Positions 44,214-52,322 of a DNA stretch of 64,000 bases are shown here, one piece after another. Every line of letters starts with the position of its first letter. The first letter of the stretch is position 1. Made by a program: the position numbers and the translations under genes. Below the pieces are notes generated by a model that saw nothing but the letters and a program-made list of their open reading frames with translations, was not told where the DNA came from and made no database searches. The stretch comes from Lachnospiraceae bacterium JLR.KK008 (GTDB lineage Bacteria > Bacillota > Clostridia > Lachnospirales > Lachnospiraceae), in the NCBI GenBank assembly GCA_037015955.1, contig CP143548.1, forward strand, positions 2,784,001 to 2,848,000. The letters are read 5' to 3'.

Positions 44214-45221
44214 CTATCTCTGCCGCAGTCCCATGGAATATACCGGTGTGTCAAACATCTGTTTCAATTCCCCATCCAGTTTTGTCACGGTCAGAGAAGC
44301 GCCCATCATATCCATGGACGTGAGATAATTGCCCACATAAGATTTATAAACTTTGATCCCCTTTGCTTCCATAAGTTTGACAACTTCATTATAAAGAACA
44401 TACAGTTCATTCAGCGGAGTTGCGCCCATACCGTTGATCAGAACGCAGATCTCGTCCCCTGCTTTCACCGGCATATCGTTCTCGAAGTCGCCCAGAACCA
44501 CATCTGTCATAATCTTCGCCATACCTGCTGCTGTCTCCAGAGGCCGTACTTCCATACCTGGTTCTCCATGGGGGCCTACGCCCACTTCCATCGTCCCGTC
44601 CTTGATCTCAAAGTTCGGATGACCGACTGCCGGCAGCGTGCACGGTGTCAGACCGATGCCTGCACTTCTCGTCCAGTCTACCGACTTCTGCGCCACGCGG
44701 ATTACCTCGTCGAGATCCGCACCGGTGGCTGCCATCGCACCGCCGCATTTATACATGACAACCTCGCCGGCAATCCCCCGCCTTTTGTCTCTCTCTGTAA
44801 ATGGCGCGCTCGCCACATCATCGTTGCAGACAACCGTCTTTACAGTCAGACCCTGCTTCTTCGCCATCTTTACGGCCATTTTTACATTCATGTTGTCACC
44901 GGAATAATTTCCGTACAGGCAGGCAACACCCTTGCCGCCATCGACCGCCGTGAACGTATCCAGAAACGCTTTGGCCGTGGGAGACGAACAGATCTCCCCA
45001 ACTGCAATGCCGTCGCACAGGTTCTCCCCACAAAACCCGATAAACGCCGGTTTATGTCCCGAGCCTCCGCCTGTGACAACCGCCACGCGGCCGGCCGTCG
45101 GAAACACAGACTTTATCGCCCGCGGATTTTCCGTCGCTTCCACAAGATCAGGATGCGCCTTCAGAAATCCTTCCAGCATTTCTTCTACAATATTGTCCGG
45201 ATCATTTAAAATTCTCTGCAT
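44214..45221 (-). CDS. dhaK: DhaK-type kinase substrate-binding subunit (locus B)
   Basis: Substrate-binding subunit of the locus B ketose kinase, 335 residues. The motifs are TGGGSGHKP near residue 50, YGNYSGDN near residue 105, and GVGPHGEPG near residue 215, whose His would bind the ketose carbonyl covalently. The C-terminus ends at DTPVYSMGLRQ, the point where the fused homologue at 21925 has its linker. It therefore matches only the K half of that fusion. The RBS GGGAG precedes the ATG. It lies just past the inverted-repeat element and is followed by dhaL. The substrate may be dihydroxyacetone or a related short ketose. Confidence 0.92.
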   Translation of the reverse strand: MQRILNDPDNIVEEMLEGFLKAHPDLVEATENPRAIKSVFPTAGRVAVVTGGGSGHKPAFIGFCGENLCDGIAVGEICSSPTAKAFLDTFTAVDGGKGVACLYGNYSGDNMNVKMAVKMAKKQGLTVKTVVCNDDVASAPFTERDKRRGIAGEVVMYKCGGAMAATGADLDEVIRVAQKSVDWTRSAGIGLTPCTLPAVGHPNFEIKDGTMEVGVGPHGEPGMEVRPLETAAGMAKIMTDVVLGDFENDMPVKAGDEICVLINGMGATPLNELYVLYNEVVKLMEAKGIKVYKSYVGNYLTSMDMMGASLTVTKLDGELKQMFDTPVYSMGLRQR

Positions 45222-45253
45222 ATATGATTACTCCCTTCCGAATGTTTTTACCG

Positions 45254-45529
45254 GGTGATTGCAAAACATAAGTATTTAAGAAATTTCACAAAATGCAATT
45301 CATATCGGCCAGATCATTTCCTTCTGTGAAAGCTGAGAAGGGCATTTGACCGCCATGGAGAGGAGACTGAAAAAACATGGACGCCTTTGCGGAACATGTT
45401 TTTTGCAGTAACAGGCTCGTCGGAATGTCCGGCGTGTCTGACTTTCGAGGCTTTTGCAGAAAGGAAATGATTCTGCACGACTTTACGAATTTTGTGAAAT
45501 TTCATCCGATCTGTTGTTTTGCAATCACC
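45254..45529. repeat. 276-base imperfect inverted-repeat element in locus B
   Basis: Two arms of about 75 bases face each other. Three blocks match: 45254-45268 with 45515-45529 (15/15), 45280-45294 with 45489-45503 (15/15), and 45313-45326 with 45457-45471 (one bulged base). The centre holds a terminator-like hairpin. The element fills the gap between the permease and dhaK genes. It looks like a small nonautonomous mobile element or a structured RNA. Open frames inside it on both strands (45314-45505 minus, 45377 onward plus) are byproducts of the repeat and are not annotated. Confidence 0.75.
45370..45404. terminator. bidirectional terminator-like hairpin at element centre
   Basis: AAAAAACATG (45370-45379) pairs perfectly with CATGTTTTTT (45395-45404) around 15 bases. 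With A and T tracts on both sides it could end transcription in either direction, so dhaK and dhaL might need a separate promoter or read-through. Confidence 0.65.
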
Positions 45530-45555
45530 TGTCTTTTTTCATACCATCTGACTTG

Positions 45556-46581
45556 TCATTCACTCGCACGCTTTGCTGTCATCTCCCGGATCTTCGCTTT
45601 CTGTGTCACACGCTCCTGCACCATATTGATCAGCATGATCACGAGGAGCATCATGCCCCAGATGAGCTTTTTGGAATAAGGAGAGAACTGCCACAGGGTA
45701 AACGCCGTCTGCATGAGCTGCATACAGAATGTTGCAATAAACACGCCGTAGAGACGGCCCTTACCGCCCGACGGACTGATACCGCCCAGCACTGAGATCA
45801 TAATGACCTGCAACTGATAGGTATCCCCATACCCGCAGCGGGCAGAATCCGATCTGGCCATGATAATCAGGGAGGCAATGCCTGCCATCAGACCGGAAAG
45901 GGTGTATACCTTCATGATTACTTTCTCATTATCGATACCGGTAAACCGGGATGCCGTATGATTTTCTCCGATATAGTGGATCTCATGTCCCAGTTTCGTA
46001 TGATCCAGTGCAAGGATCAGAATGACAAACACAATCACTGCCACGATAAATACAAGTGGGATACCCGCCAGCTTACTGCTGCCGAATTTCGTGAACGCGG
46101 CCGGATAACCACCGATACTGTTGCCCCCGGTGATCCCCATCGCGATCCCGGTGTAAAACGTCATCGTGGACAGCGTCGCCACGATCGGTGACACGGAAAA
46201 TTTGGAGATGATGACACCATTCAGAAAACCGCACACAATGCTGATCGTGATCGCCACGATGACAGCCGCCAGGATCGTGACAAAGCTCCCGGTCTTTTCG
46301 ATGTCGAAAAATTTTCCGGTCAGAACCATCGCAGTCACCAGACTGGAGAGATTGGCGATCGCCACGATGGAAAGATCAATGCCTCCAAGCAGCATACATA
46401 ACGCCATACCAAAGGCAAGCACCGCCACTTCCGATAACTGGAAGCCCATACTGGCAAGCGTCGTTCCGTTAAACATGCTCGTACCGAAACTGACGATCAT
46501 CAACAGACAGACTGCCAAGAAAAATCCAAATAAGATTACCATTGAGATGTCTCTGCTGAGAGACTCTTTTATTTTTTTCAT
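45556..46581 (-). CDS. ribose-type ABC permease 2 (locus B)
   Basis: Second membrane subunit of the locus B importer, 341 residues, about nine to ten helices. Family segments are CMLLGGIDLSIVAIANLSS, CGFLNGVIISKFSVSP and the coupling region EKVIMKVYTLSGLMAG, then MISVLGGISPSGGKGRLYG. It follows the other permease by 15 bases. Two different permease genes imply a heterodimeric channel, as in autoinducer-2/rhamnose-type importers, whereas locus A has one. Strong AGGAGG before the start. Confidence 0.92.
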   Translation of the reverse strand: MKKIKESLSRDISMVILFGFFLAVCLLMIVSFGTSMFNGTTLASMGFQLSEVAVLAFGMALCMLLGGIDLSIVAIANLSSLVTAMVLTGKFFDIEKTGSFVTILAAVIVAITISIVCGFLNGVIISKFSVSPIVATLSTMTFYTGIAMGITGGNSIGGYPAAFTKFGSSKLAGIPLVFIVAVIVFVILILALDHTKLGHEIHYIGENHTASRFTGIDNEKVIMKVYTLSGLMAGIASLIIMARSDSARCGYGDTYQLQVIMISVLGGISPSGGKGRLYGVFIATFCMQLMQTAFTLWQFSPYSKKLIWGMMLLVIMLINMVQERVTQKAKIREMTAKRASE

Positions 46582-46596
46582 TGCGCCTCCTCCTTC

Positions 46597-47604
46597 TTAT
46601 TCCGTATAGATAAAGTTCTTTCTGTCTTTCAGACGTCTCTGATAAGAGGTCGTGATAATACTGAACAAAAGAACGATACCCATAAAGAAGTCCTGCCAGG
46701 AAGCCGAGAGGCCCAGATAGATCAGCGTCTGGTTAAACAGATAATACAAGATCACACCGAGGATCGTGCCAAAGATCTTCCCATAGCCGCCCTGAGGCGC
46801 CGCGCCTCCGATCACGACACAGGCAATGACCGACATCTCCGTTCCCACGAGAGAGACCGGGTTGACGGAATTTGTGCCTGCAATGTAGATAACGCCCATG
46901 ATACCGGCCAGGAAACCCGAATAGCCATAAATGAAAAATCGCAGAAGATTGACGTTGAAGCCGGCCCTTCTCGCCGCCTCATTGTTACAGCCCATGGCGA
47001 AGATACCTTTTCCGATCAGGCATTTGTTCAAGAGAAACCAGGTCGCGACGACGCAGAGAACAACAGGAATGATAAACACCGACAGACCGATCGTCCCCCC
47101 ATATGCATTCGTCGTCGTGATCAGTTTCGCTGAACTGAGCATTTTAAACTGTGCCGGTAAGTCACTGGCGCCCACGTTTTTCGTACCTACAAGGATTGTC
47201 ATCAGTCCAAAGTAGACGCTTGCAGTAGAGAGCGTAATAATAAACGGCTCCAGTTTCAGAATATTGATCAGCAGTGCGTTCAAAAGGCCAAGAAGAATCC
47301 CGATTACGATCGAGATCGCAAATGCGGCAAACAGGCTTTCGATCCCGTATGCCATGCAAATGCGCAGGGAAGTGTAGCCGCCAAAGATCGCCACCGCCGG
47401 GAATGATACATCAATACCGCCTGAGATCATAATGACCAGAACACCCATCGCAAGAATCGTTGTGCCTGCGGACGATCTCACCAGATTAAAGAGTGTCGTC
47501 AACGTCATGAACTGTGTATTTTTCATCGCCACTACGATACTGTATACGACGATGATGGCGATCAGAAATCGCTGGGTCTTATCAATTTTTTTCCATATCA
47601 TCAT
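46597..47604 (-). CDS. ribose-type ABC permease 1 (locus B)
   Basis: First membrane subunit of the locus B importer, 335 residues. It has the family landmarks VLVIMISGGIDVSFPAVAI, LLGLLNALLINILKLEPF, AMGCNNEAARRAGF and CVVIGGAAPQGGYGKIFG. Its start ATG overlaps the ATPase stop as ATGA, so translation is coupled to that gene. It differs clearly from the permease downstream, pointing to a heterodimer. The C-terminal cytoplasmic end is basic. Confidence 0.93.
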   Translation of the reverse strand: MMIWKKIDKTQRFLIAIIVVYSIVVAMKNTQFMTLTTLFNLVRSSAGTTILAMGVLVIMISGGIDVSFPAVAIFGGYTSLRICMAYGIESLFAAFAISIVIGILLGLLNALLINILKLEPFIITLSTASVYFGLMTILVGTKNVGASDLPAQFKMLSSAKLITTTNAYGGTIGLSVFIIPVVLCVVATWFLLNKCLIGKGIFAMGCNNEAARRAGFNVNLLRFFIYGYSGFLAGIMGVIYIAGTNSVNPVSLVGTEMSVIACVVIGGAAPQGGYGKIFGTILGVILYYLFNQTLIYLGLSASWQDFFMGIVLLFSIITTSYQRRLKDRKNFIYTE

Positions 47605-49139
47605 GATTCCACCCCTTTCTCTGCAGTGATCTTTCCGGACTCCACCAGCTCATTGATCTGCTGCTTGATATTCGGCACTTTCATTTCTTCTTCCGAATAT
47701 TCTTTTACGATGCCACCGTTAAACATAACGATCACCCGGTTACAGTTGCTCACGATCTCTTCCACTTCATCCGAAATGATAATGACACCGATTCCGTCTG
47801 CTGCAAACTGCTGAATATATTCATAGATCTCCGCTTTGGAGCCGATGTCAATTCCCACCGTAGGCGTGTCGAGAATAAACAGTTTCGGGTGAGAGGCCGC
47901 CCATCTGGCAATCAGCGCTTTCTGACGGTTTCCGCCGGATAATGTATTGATAATTGTATCCTCATTGTAGACCTTGATCCGGAACTGATCGATCGACTCT
48001 TTGGCCAGTTTTCTGGAGCCGCGGGAATCGATATTGCCCATAAATCCTTTCAGTCTCTTCAGGATTGCCGCTGCAACATTTTCATTTACACTCTTTTTTG
48101 AAAACAATCCCTGCGTGTCCCGCTCCTCCGGCACCAGACCGATACCCAGGTCGATGGCATCCTGCGGACTGGCGATGGTCACTCTCTCCCCCTCGAACCA
48201 TATCTCACCACTGTCCGGTTTATTCATGCCAAATACAGAAAGTGCAAGCTCCGTGCGCCCTGCGCCAAGCAGTCCGGTAATGCCGAGAATATCCCCTTTT
48301 CTCACGGAGAAATTAATATTCTCATAATTGCCTTTTTTACAGAGATCTTTTACCTCTAAAATATTCTGATTTTCCGAGCATTTCCGCTCATATTTCTGAT
48401 AGTCGACCTGACGCCCTGTCATATGATAAGCCAGCTTTCTGGAGTCCATCTCATCCGCCGCAAAATCGCCGATCTTATGACCATCGCGTATGACGGTGAT
48501 GCTGTCTGCGATCCGCATGACTTCGTCCAGTTTATGGCTGATGAATACGACAGCAATGTTCCTCTTTTTCAGTCCGAGGACAATGTCCAGAAGTGCGTCG
48601 ACTTCATTTTTTGTCAATGCCGTCGTCGGCTCATCCATAAACAACAGTCTCGCATCCAGTGCAAGTGCCCTGCAGATCGCTATAATCTGCCTGTTTGCGA
48701 TTGATAACTCCTTAACCTGTACGTCGAGCGGTAATGTGACGCCAATCAGATTCAATGCGTCCTGCGCGATCTTTTCTATTTCCTTTTTGTTTGTTAATGG
48801 TTTCCCCTCTTTGATCAGCTTGTTCATGGCAATGTTATCGGCCACGCTCATGGCGTCAAACAGACACAGATCCTGAAAGATAACCTGAATCCCTTCATTG
48901 ATGGCGTCCATCGCCGTATGTTTTGTGAGGTTCTTTCCATTAATCTCAATAGAACCGGAAGTACAGTTCTCGACACCGGCAATGATCTTTACGAAAGTAG
49001 ATTTCCCGCAGCCATTTTCACCGGCCAGACATTTGATCTCCCCCTCTTTGATCGTAATACTGACATCGTCAAGGGCCTGTACTCCCACATAGCTTTTACA
49101 GATATGTTCTGCTACAACAATATTCTTTGCATTCGTCAT
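47601..49139 (-). CDS. ribose-type sugar ABC transporter ATPase (locus B)
   Basis: Tandem ABC ATPase of about 512 residues. Domain 1 has GENGCGKSTF, the signature variant LSIANRQIIAICRA, Walker B LLFMDEPTTALT and FISHKL. Domain 2 has GLLGAGRTEL, LSGGNRQKALIARWA and Walker B LFILDTPTVGID. There the catalytic Glu position is Thr, so only domain 1 is likely to hydrolyse ATP efficiently. The ATG at 49139 is chosen inside a longer frame, with AAGGGG upstream. It follows the binding-protein gene by 95 bases and overlaps the first permease. Confidence 0.94.
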   Translation of the reverse strand: MTNAKNIVVAEHICKSYVGVQALDDVSITIKEGEIKCLAGENGCGKSTFVKIIAGVENCTSGSIEINGKNLTKHTAMDAINEGIQVIFQDLCLFDAMSVADNIAMNKLIKEGKPLTNKKEIEKIAQDALNLIGVTLPLDVQVKELSIANRQIIAICRALALDARLLFMDEPTTALTKNEVDALLDIVLGLKKRNIAVVFISHKLDEVMRIADSITVIRDGHKIGDFAADEMDSRKLAYHMTGRQVDYQKYERKCSENQNILEVKDLCKKGNYENINFSVRKGDILGITGLLGAGRTELALSVFGMNKPDSGEIWFEGERVTIASPQDAIDLGIGLVPEERDTQGLFSKKSVNENVAAAILKRLKGFMGNIDSRGSRKLAKESIDQFRIKVYNEDTIINTLSGGNRQKALIARWAASHPKLFILDTPTVGIDIGSKAEIYEYIQQFAADGIGVIIISDEVEEIVSNCNRVIVMFNGGIVKEYSEEEMKVPNIKQQINELVESGKITAEKGVES

Positions 49140-49234
49140 AAGATGCTGCCCCTTGTGGATAGTTTTAAAAGTTGTGCAGGTGTCTGCCACCTGCACAACC
49201 TCAAGATACGATATGTAGTTTCCTTAAATTTTCC

Positions 49235-50347
49235 TTAGAACGGATAATCGTCAACGTTTTCCGGTGTGAAGACAAGCGGAGCGTTACCGCTGATCAGGTT
49301 GCCTTCGATTGTGATCTTGTCATAACCTTCTTTGGTGAAGGAAGTGCTCTCTGTGATCTCTTCTCCTTTGAGGATCTTATAAGCGATCTCACATGCAGTA
49401 TAGCCTGCGTCTGCCGGTCTCCAGCAAAGTCCTCTGTACTGTGTGCCGCTCTTGATATAAGCGCCGCCCTGAGAAGGTGTTGCCAGTCCGACCAGTTTGA
49501 TGTCCGTACGTCCCTGTTCCTCGAGTGCAAGTGCCATACCGTTGGAAGAAGCTGCACAGTCAACAAGACCTTTCAATTCCGGATAAGCTGCGATTGCCTG
49601 TACGGCAAGATCGTATGCTGTCGCCTCGTTGTTGTCATCCTCGCCCGGTGTTCCGTTGGGATTTACAAGTTCCATATCCGGATGATTCTCTTCCAGATAA
49701 GCTACCATGGAGTTGAACCACTGCATATGTGTTGTCATGCCAAGGCCGCCTACTGCCGCATAATACTGGCCTTCACCACCCATTGCCTCTGCGAGATACT
49801 GGCCATACAGCGTTCCGAAATAGTCATTGTCAAACGCTTCCAGGTCATAGTCAACGCTGTCGAGAATATCGGATGCCTCATGTGTCACGACAACGATTCC
49901 GGCATCTCTTGCTTTCTGAAGTGTTGCGGCAACTGCCTGTGCGTCAACCGGTACACAGCAGATCGCATCAACGCCCTGAGCGATCAGGTCTTCCAGCATT
50001 GCGTTCTGCTTTGCAGCGTCACTGCCTTCCGGATTGATCTCATAGGCATACACATCGTCATGGTCTGCGTTGAATTCGTCGACACCGGTACGCATATCGT
50101 CAAACCATGCGATACCTTCTGTCTTTGCGCACAATGCAATCGTAAACTCTGCATCCCCTGCGCCCTCTGCTGCCGGAGCTGCCGTTTCTTCTCCTGCCTC
50201 TTCAGCCGGAGCCGCCTCTTCCTCTGCCGGAGCTGCTTCTTCTGCCGCCGGTGCCGCCGCCTGTTCCGGCGCGCTGCTGCCGCAGCCGACCAGAAGAGTC
50301 GCTACCATTGCTGCGCTGAGTAATGCACTCAAGATTTTCTTCTTCAT
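49235..50347 (-). CDS. sugar-binding lipoprotein of the importer (locus B)
   Basis: Substrate receptor of about 370 residues. The ATG at 50347 with GGGAGG upstream opens a signal peptide with lipobox LLVGC, followed by an Ala/Glu/Pro linker of about 45 residues. Then comes the two-lobed fold: IALCAKTEGIAWFDDMRTG, VDAICCVPVDAQAVAAT, GIVVVTHEAS. The C-terminus GNAPLVFTPENVDDYPF is the ending seen in LsrB/RhaS-type receptors. It resembles the binding protein at 51066-52172 throughout. The operator-like repeat at 50377-50400 stands about 30 bases upstream. The natural ligand is not evident. Confidence 0.93.
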   Translation of the reverse strand: MKKKILSALLSAAMVATLLVGCGSSAPEQAAAPAAEEAAPAEEEAAPAEEAGEETAAPAAEGAGDAEFTIALCAKTEGIAWFDDMRTGVDEFNADHDDVYAYEINPEGSDAAKQNAMLEDLIAQGVDAICCVPVDAQAVAATLQKARDAGIVVVTHEASDILDSVDYDLEAFDNDYFGTLYGQYLAEAMGGEGQYYAAVGGLGMTTHMQWFNSMVAYLEENHPDMELVNPNGTPGEDDNNEATAYDLAVQAIAAYPELKGLVDCAASSNGMALALEEQGRTDIKLVGLATPSQGGAYIKSGTQYRGLCWRPADAGYTACEIAYKILKGEEITESTSFTKEGYDKITIEGNLISGNAPLVFTPENVDDYPF

Positions 50348-50376
50348 TCTTTTTTCCTCCCTTGGATTCATATTTA

Positions 50377-50400
50377 TATAAATACGTAAACGTATCTATA
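50377..50400. promoter_or_regulatory. 24-base operator-like inverted repeat upstream of binding-protein gene
   Basis: TATAAATACG (50377-50386) and CGTATCTATA (50391-50400) match in nine of ten positions around TAAA. It could be a regulator site or a hairpin in the message. A catabolite-repression cre site is less likely, with two mismatches to the consensus. Confidence 0.45.
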
Positions 50401-50437
50401 CCGATTTTTACTGGAAATCGATGACCGGTCTTTCCTG

Positions 50438-51001
50438 TCACTCAATATTCCGGTGCCGTCCCGCCATCTTCTCAAAGCTCAGCTCAGGAATCTCGTCGAC
50501 GAGCATCATTACGACAATGTCCAGATTGAGCAGCAGGCTCTGCTCAAAAAGATTACCCATCGGCTGCGCTGACGGTACGACTTCATCCGTCCCTCTGTAA
50601 ACGGCCGCCGGTATAAAAAAGACTGCATCAGCCACTTCCTTCGCCGTGCTTCCGCTGGGAGAACCGGTAACAACATAAATATAAGCGCCCGCCTCTTTCG
50701 CCCTGCGGCATACATAATCGATATGTCCGATCCTTCCGTCTCCTAAGGTTGCGATCAGCAGATCCCCTTTTCCGATACCCGGTGTCGTGTCATCCCAGAT
50801 CCAGTGAATCTCTTTTCCCATATGCATCAGACGCATGGCAAAAGCTCTTGTCATCATCCCTTCTCTTCCGACCCCGATCAGAAAAATACGGTCATATTGT
50901 TTGATCGTCTCGACGAACTGTCTCATCCCTTCCTGATCCATTGTTTCAAAAACCTGTCTGTGCTCATCGAGCAGTTTCTCATATCTCTCTTTGTAATCCA
51001 T
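50438..51001 (-). CDS. SIS-domain sugar-phosphate isomerase, PHI-like (locus B)
   Basis: A 187-residue single SIS-domain protein, paralogue of 23692-24255 with the same length. It keeps IFLIGVGREGM, WIWDDTTPGIGKGD, ATLGDGRIGHI, YVVTGSPSG and YRGTDEVVPS. Differences are concentrated in the first 35 residues and the last 45. It should isomerise a ketose/aldose phosphate. Here it lies between the two binding-protein genes rather than with the kinase, which indicates reshuffling since duplication. No epimerase gene is present in locus B. Confidence 0.85.
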   Translation of the reverse strand: MDYKERYEKLLDEHRQVFETMDQEGMRQFVETIKQYDRIFLIGVGREGMMTRAFAMRLMHMGKEIHWIWDDTTPGIGKGDLLIATLGDGRIGHIDYVCRRAKEAGAYIYVVTGSPSGSTAKEVADAVFFIPAAVYRGTDEVVPSAQPMGNLFEQSLLLNLDIVVMMLVDEIPELSFEKMAGRHRNIE

Positions 51002-51065
51002 CCGTTACCCCCTCTTTCTCATCGCTTTTATCTGTATTTGCCTCTCTCAGATTTCCGCCGGCATT

Positions 51066-52172
51066 TTAAAAGTTATAGTTGTCGATGTTTTCCGCCGTAA
51101 ATTCCAGCGGTGCATATCCGTAGGCGATATTACCCCGCAGATTAATGCTTGTATATCCGGTGATCTTCAGATCCGTCCCCGTCTCAATCCCCTGACCGGA
51201 GGCGAGCAGATAAGCCGCATAGCAAGTGGCATAACCTGCATCTGCCGGTCTCCATGCCTGTCCATGCTGCATCAGGCCGTTTCGCAGATAATCGGCAGAG
51301 GCAGAAGGAAGCGCCAGCGAGATCACTTTCACATCTTTTTCCCTGTTTTTCTCTTCCAGAGCTTCACAGATACCGATGCCATGCAGAGAACAGTCAAACA
51401 ATCCTCCAATATCCGGGTGCTCTGTCAAAATCTCCAGTGTTCTGTCATGTGCGCCGCTGATGCTGTTGCCATCTTCATAAGGTTCCTCCGTGACACATTC
51501 CATCTCCGGATACTGCTGCGTAATATAATCGACAGCTGCTCTGTACCATTCCATATGCGTATCCATTGCATGTCCGCCCACAAGGCCGGCATATTGCCCT
51601 TTTCCGCCCATGGCCTGTGCCAGACTTTCACCGAACAGCTCTCCAAATTCCTGATTGTTAAACGCCTCCACATCCAGATCCACTTTATCTGCAATTCCGG
51701 GAGCCTCATGAGTAACAACGATGATTCCAGCCGCTCTCGCCTTCCTGATCGTCGGAAGAAGGGCGATCGGGTCATTGGGTACCACACAGATCGCATCCGG
51801 GCCCCAGGCAATCAAATCTTCCATGATCGAGATCTGGCTTGCCGCGTCTCCCCTCTCAGGAACCTGCACTGAAACATTCAGCCCCGTATCCCTTTTCAGC
51901 TGATTCACGCCAAATGTCATATCGTCAAACCAGGAATCACTCTGTTTTACTACCATTACCACATTATAGTCCGAGGGGTTCGCCGTCTTTTCGTCCGTGC
52001 TGCTTTCCTCCACATTCTCCGGAGATGCTATAGGCCCGTTACTGCAGCCGGTCAGCAGATACCCGATCATGACCGCGCACACAATAGCGCTTATTGTTCT
52101 TCTCTTCATAAAACATCTTTTTCTCTGATCCGCTTTGCCGTTTTCACTCACATTTTTTGTATCTGATTGCAT
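51066..52172 (-). CDS. second sugar-binding lipoprotein, possible sensory receptor
   Basis: A 368-residue binding protein paralogous to 49235-50347; both have the same AGIIVVTHEA / FGELFGESLAQAMGG-type landmarks and end in ENIDNYNF / ENVDDYPF. The ATG at 52172 has GGAGG ten bases upstream and gives a 26-residue charged lead before the signal peptide (AIVCAVMIGYLLTGC, lipobox LLTGC). An internal ATG at 52109 without a good RBS is the alternative. It is transcribed divergently from the kinase/regulator pair. This and the second copy suggest it may present ligand to the kinase rather than to the permease. That is inference. Confidence 0.9.
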   Translation of the reverse strand: MQSDTKNVSENGKADQRKRCFMKRRTISAIVCAVMIGYLLTGCSNGPIASPENVEESSTDEKTANPSDYNVVMVVKQSDSWFDDMTFGVNQLKRDTGLNVSVQVPERGDAASQISIMEDLIAWGPDAICVVPNDPIALLPTIRKARAAGIIVVTHEAPGIADKVDLDVEAFNNQEFGELFGESLAQAMGGKGQYAGLVGGHAMDTHMEWYRAAVDYITQQYPEMECVTEEPYEDGNSISGAHDRTLEILTEHPDIGGLFDCSLHGIGICEALEEKNREKDVKVISLALPSASADYLRNGLMQHGQAWRPADAGYATCYAAYLLASGQGIETGTDLKITGYTSINLRGNIAYGYAPLEFTAENIDNYNF

Positions 52173-52250
52173 TATATAAATTCCTCCACTCTATGAAAAT
52201 CATAATATCCGACTTCTGTTTTTTAAAAACCGACATCTTTTTTGTATTTA

Positions 52251-52279
52251 TTGTTTTCATATATAAATCTCAATATAAT
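52251..52279 (+). promoter_or_regulatory. promoter for locus B two-component genes
   Basis: TTGTTT (52251-52256) and TATAAT (52274-52279) are 17 bases apart, about 44 bases before the kinase start. The region between 52173 and 52322 is AT-rich and must also hold the divergent promoter for the minus-strand operon. Confidence 0.7.
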
Positions 52280-52322
52280 AAGGTCAAAATCCATAAATAT
52301 AGAAGGAGACCAGTCAGGCAAA

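Noticed and set aside
45314-45505. 63-codon minus-strand open frame inside the inverted-repeat element
   Set aside because: Lies wholly in the repeat, has no convincing RBS, and the inverted-repeat pattern explains the sequence better than a coding gene.
50382-50396. catabolite-repression (cre) site
   Set aside because: The sequence ACGTAAACGTATCT differs from the cre consensus at two fixed positions; the longer 24-base inverted repeat is the better description.
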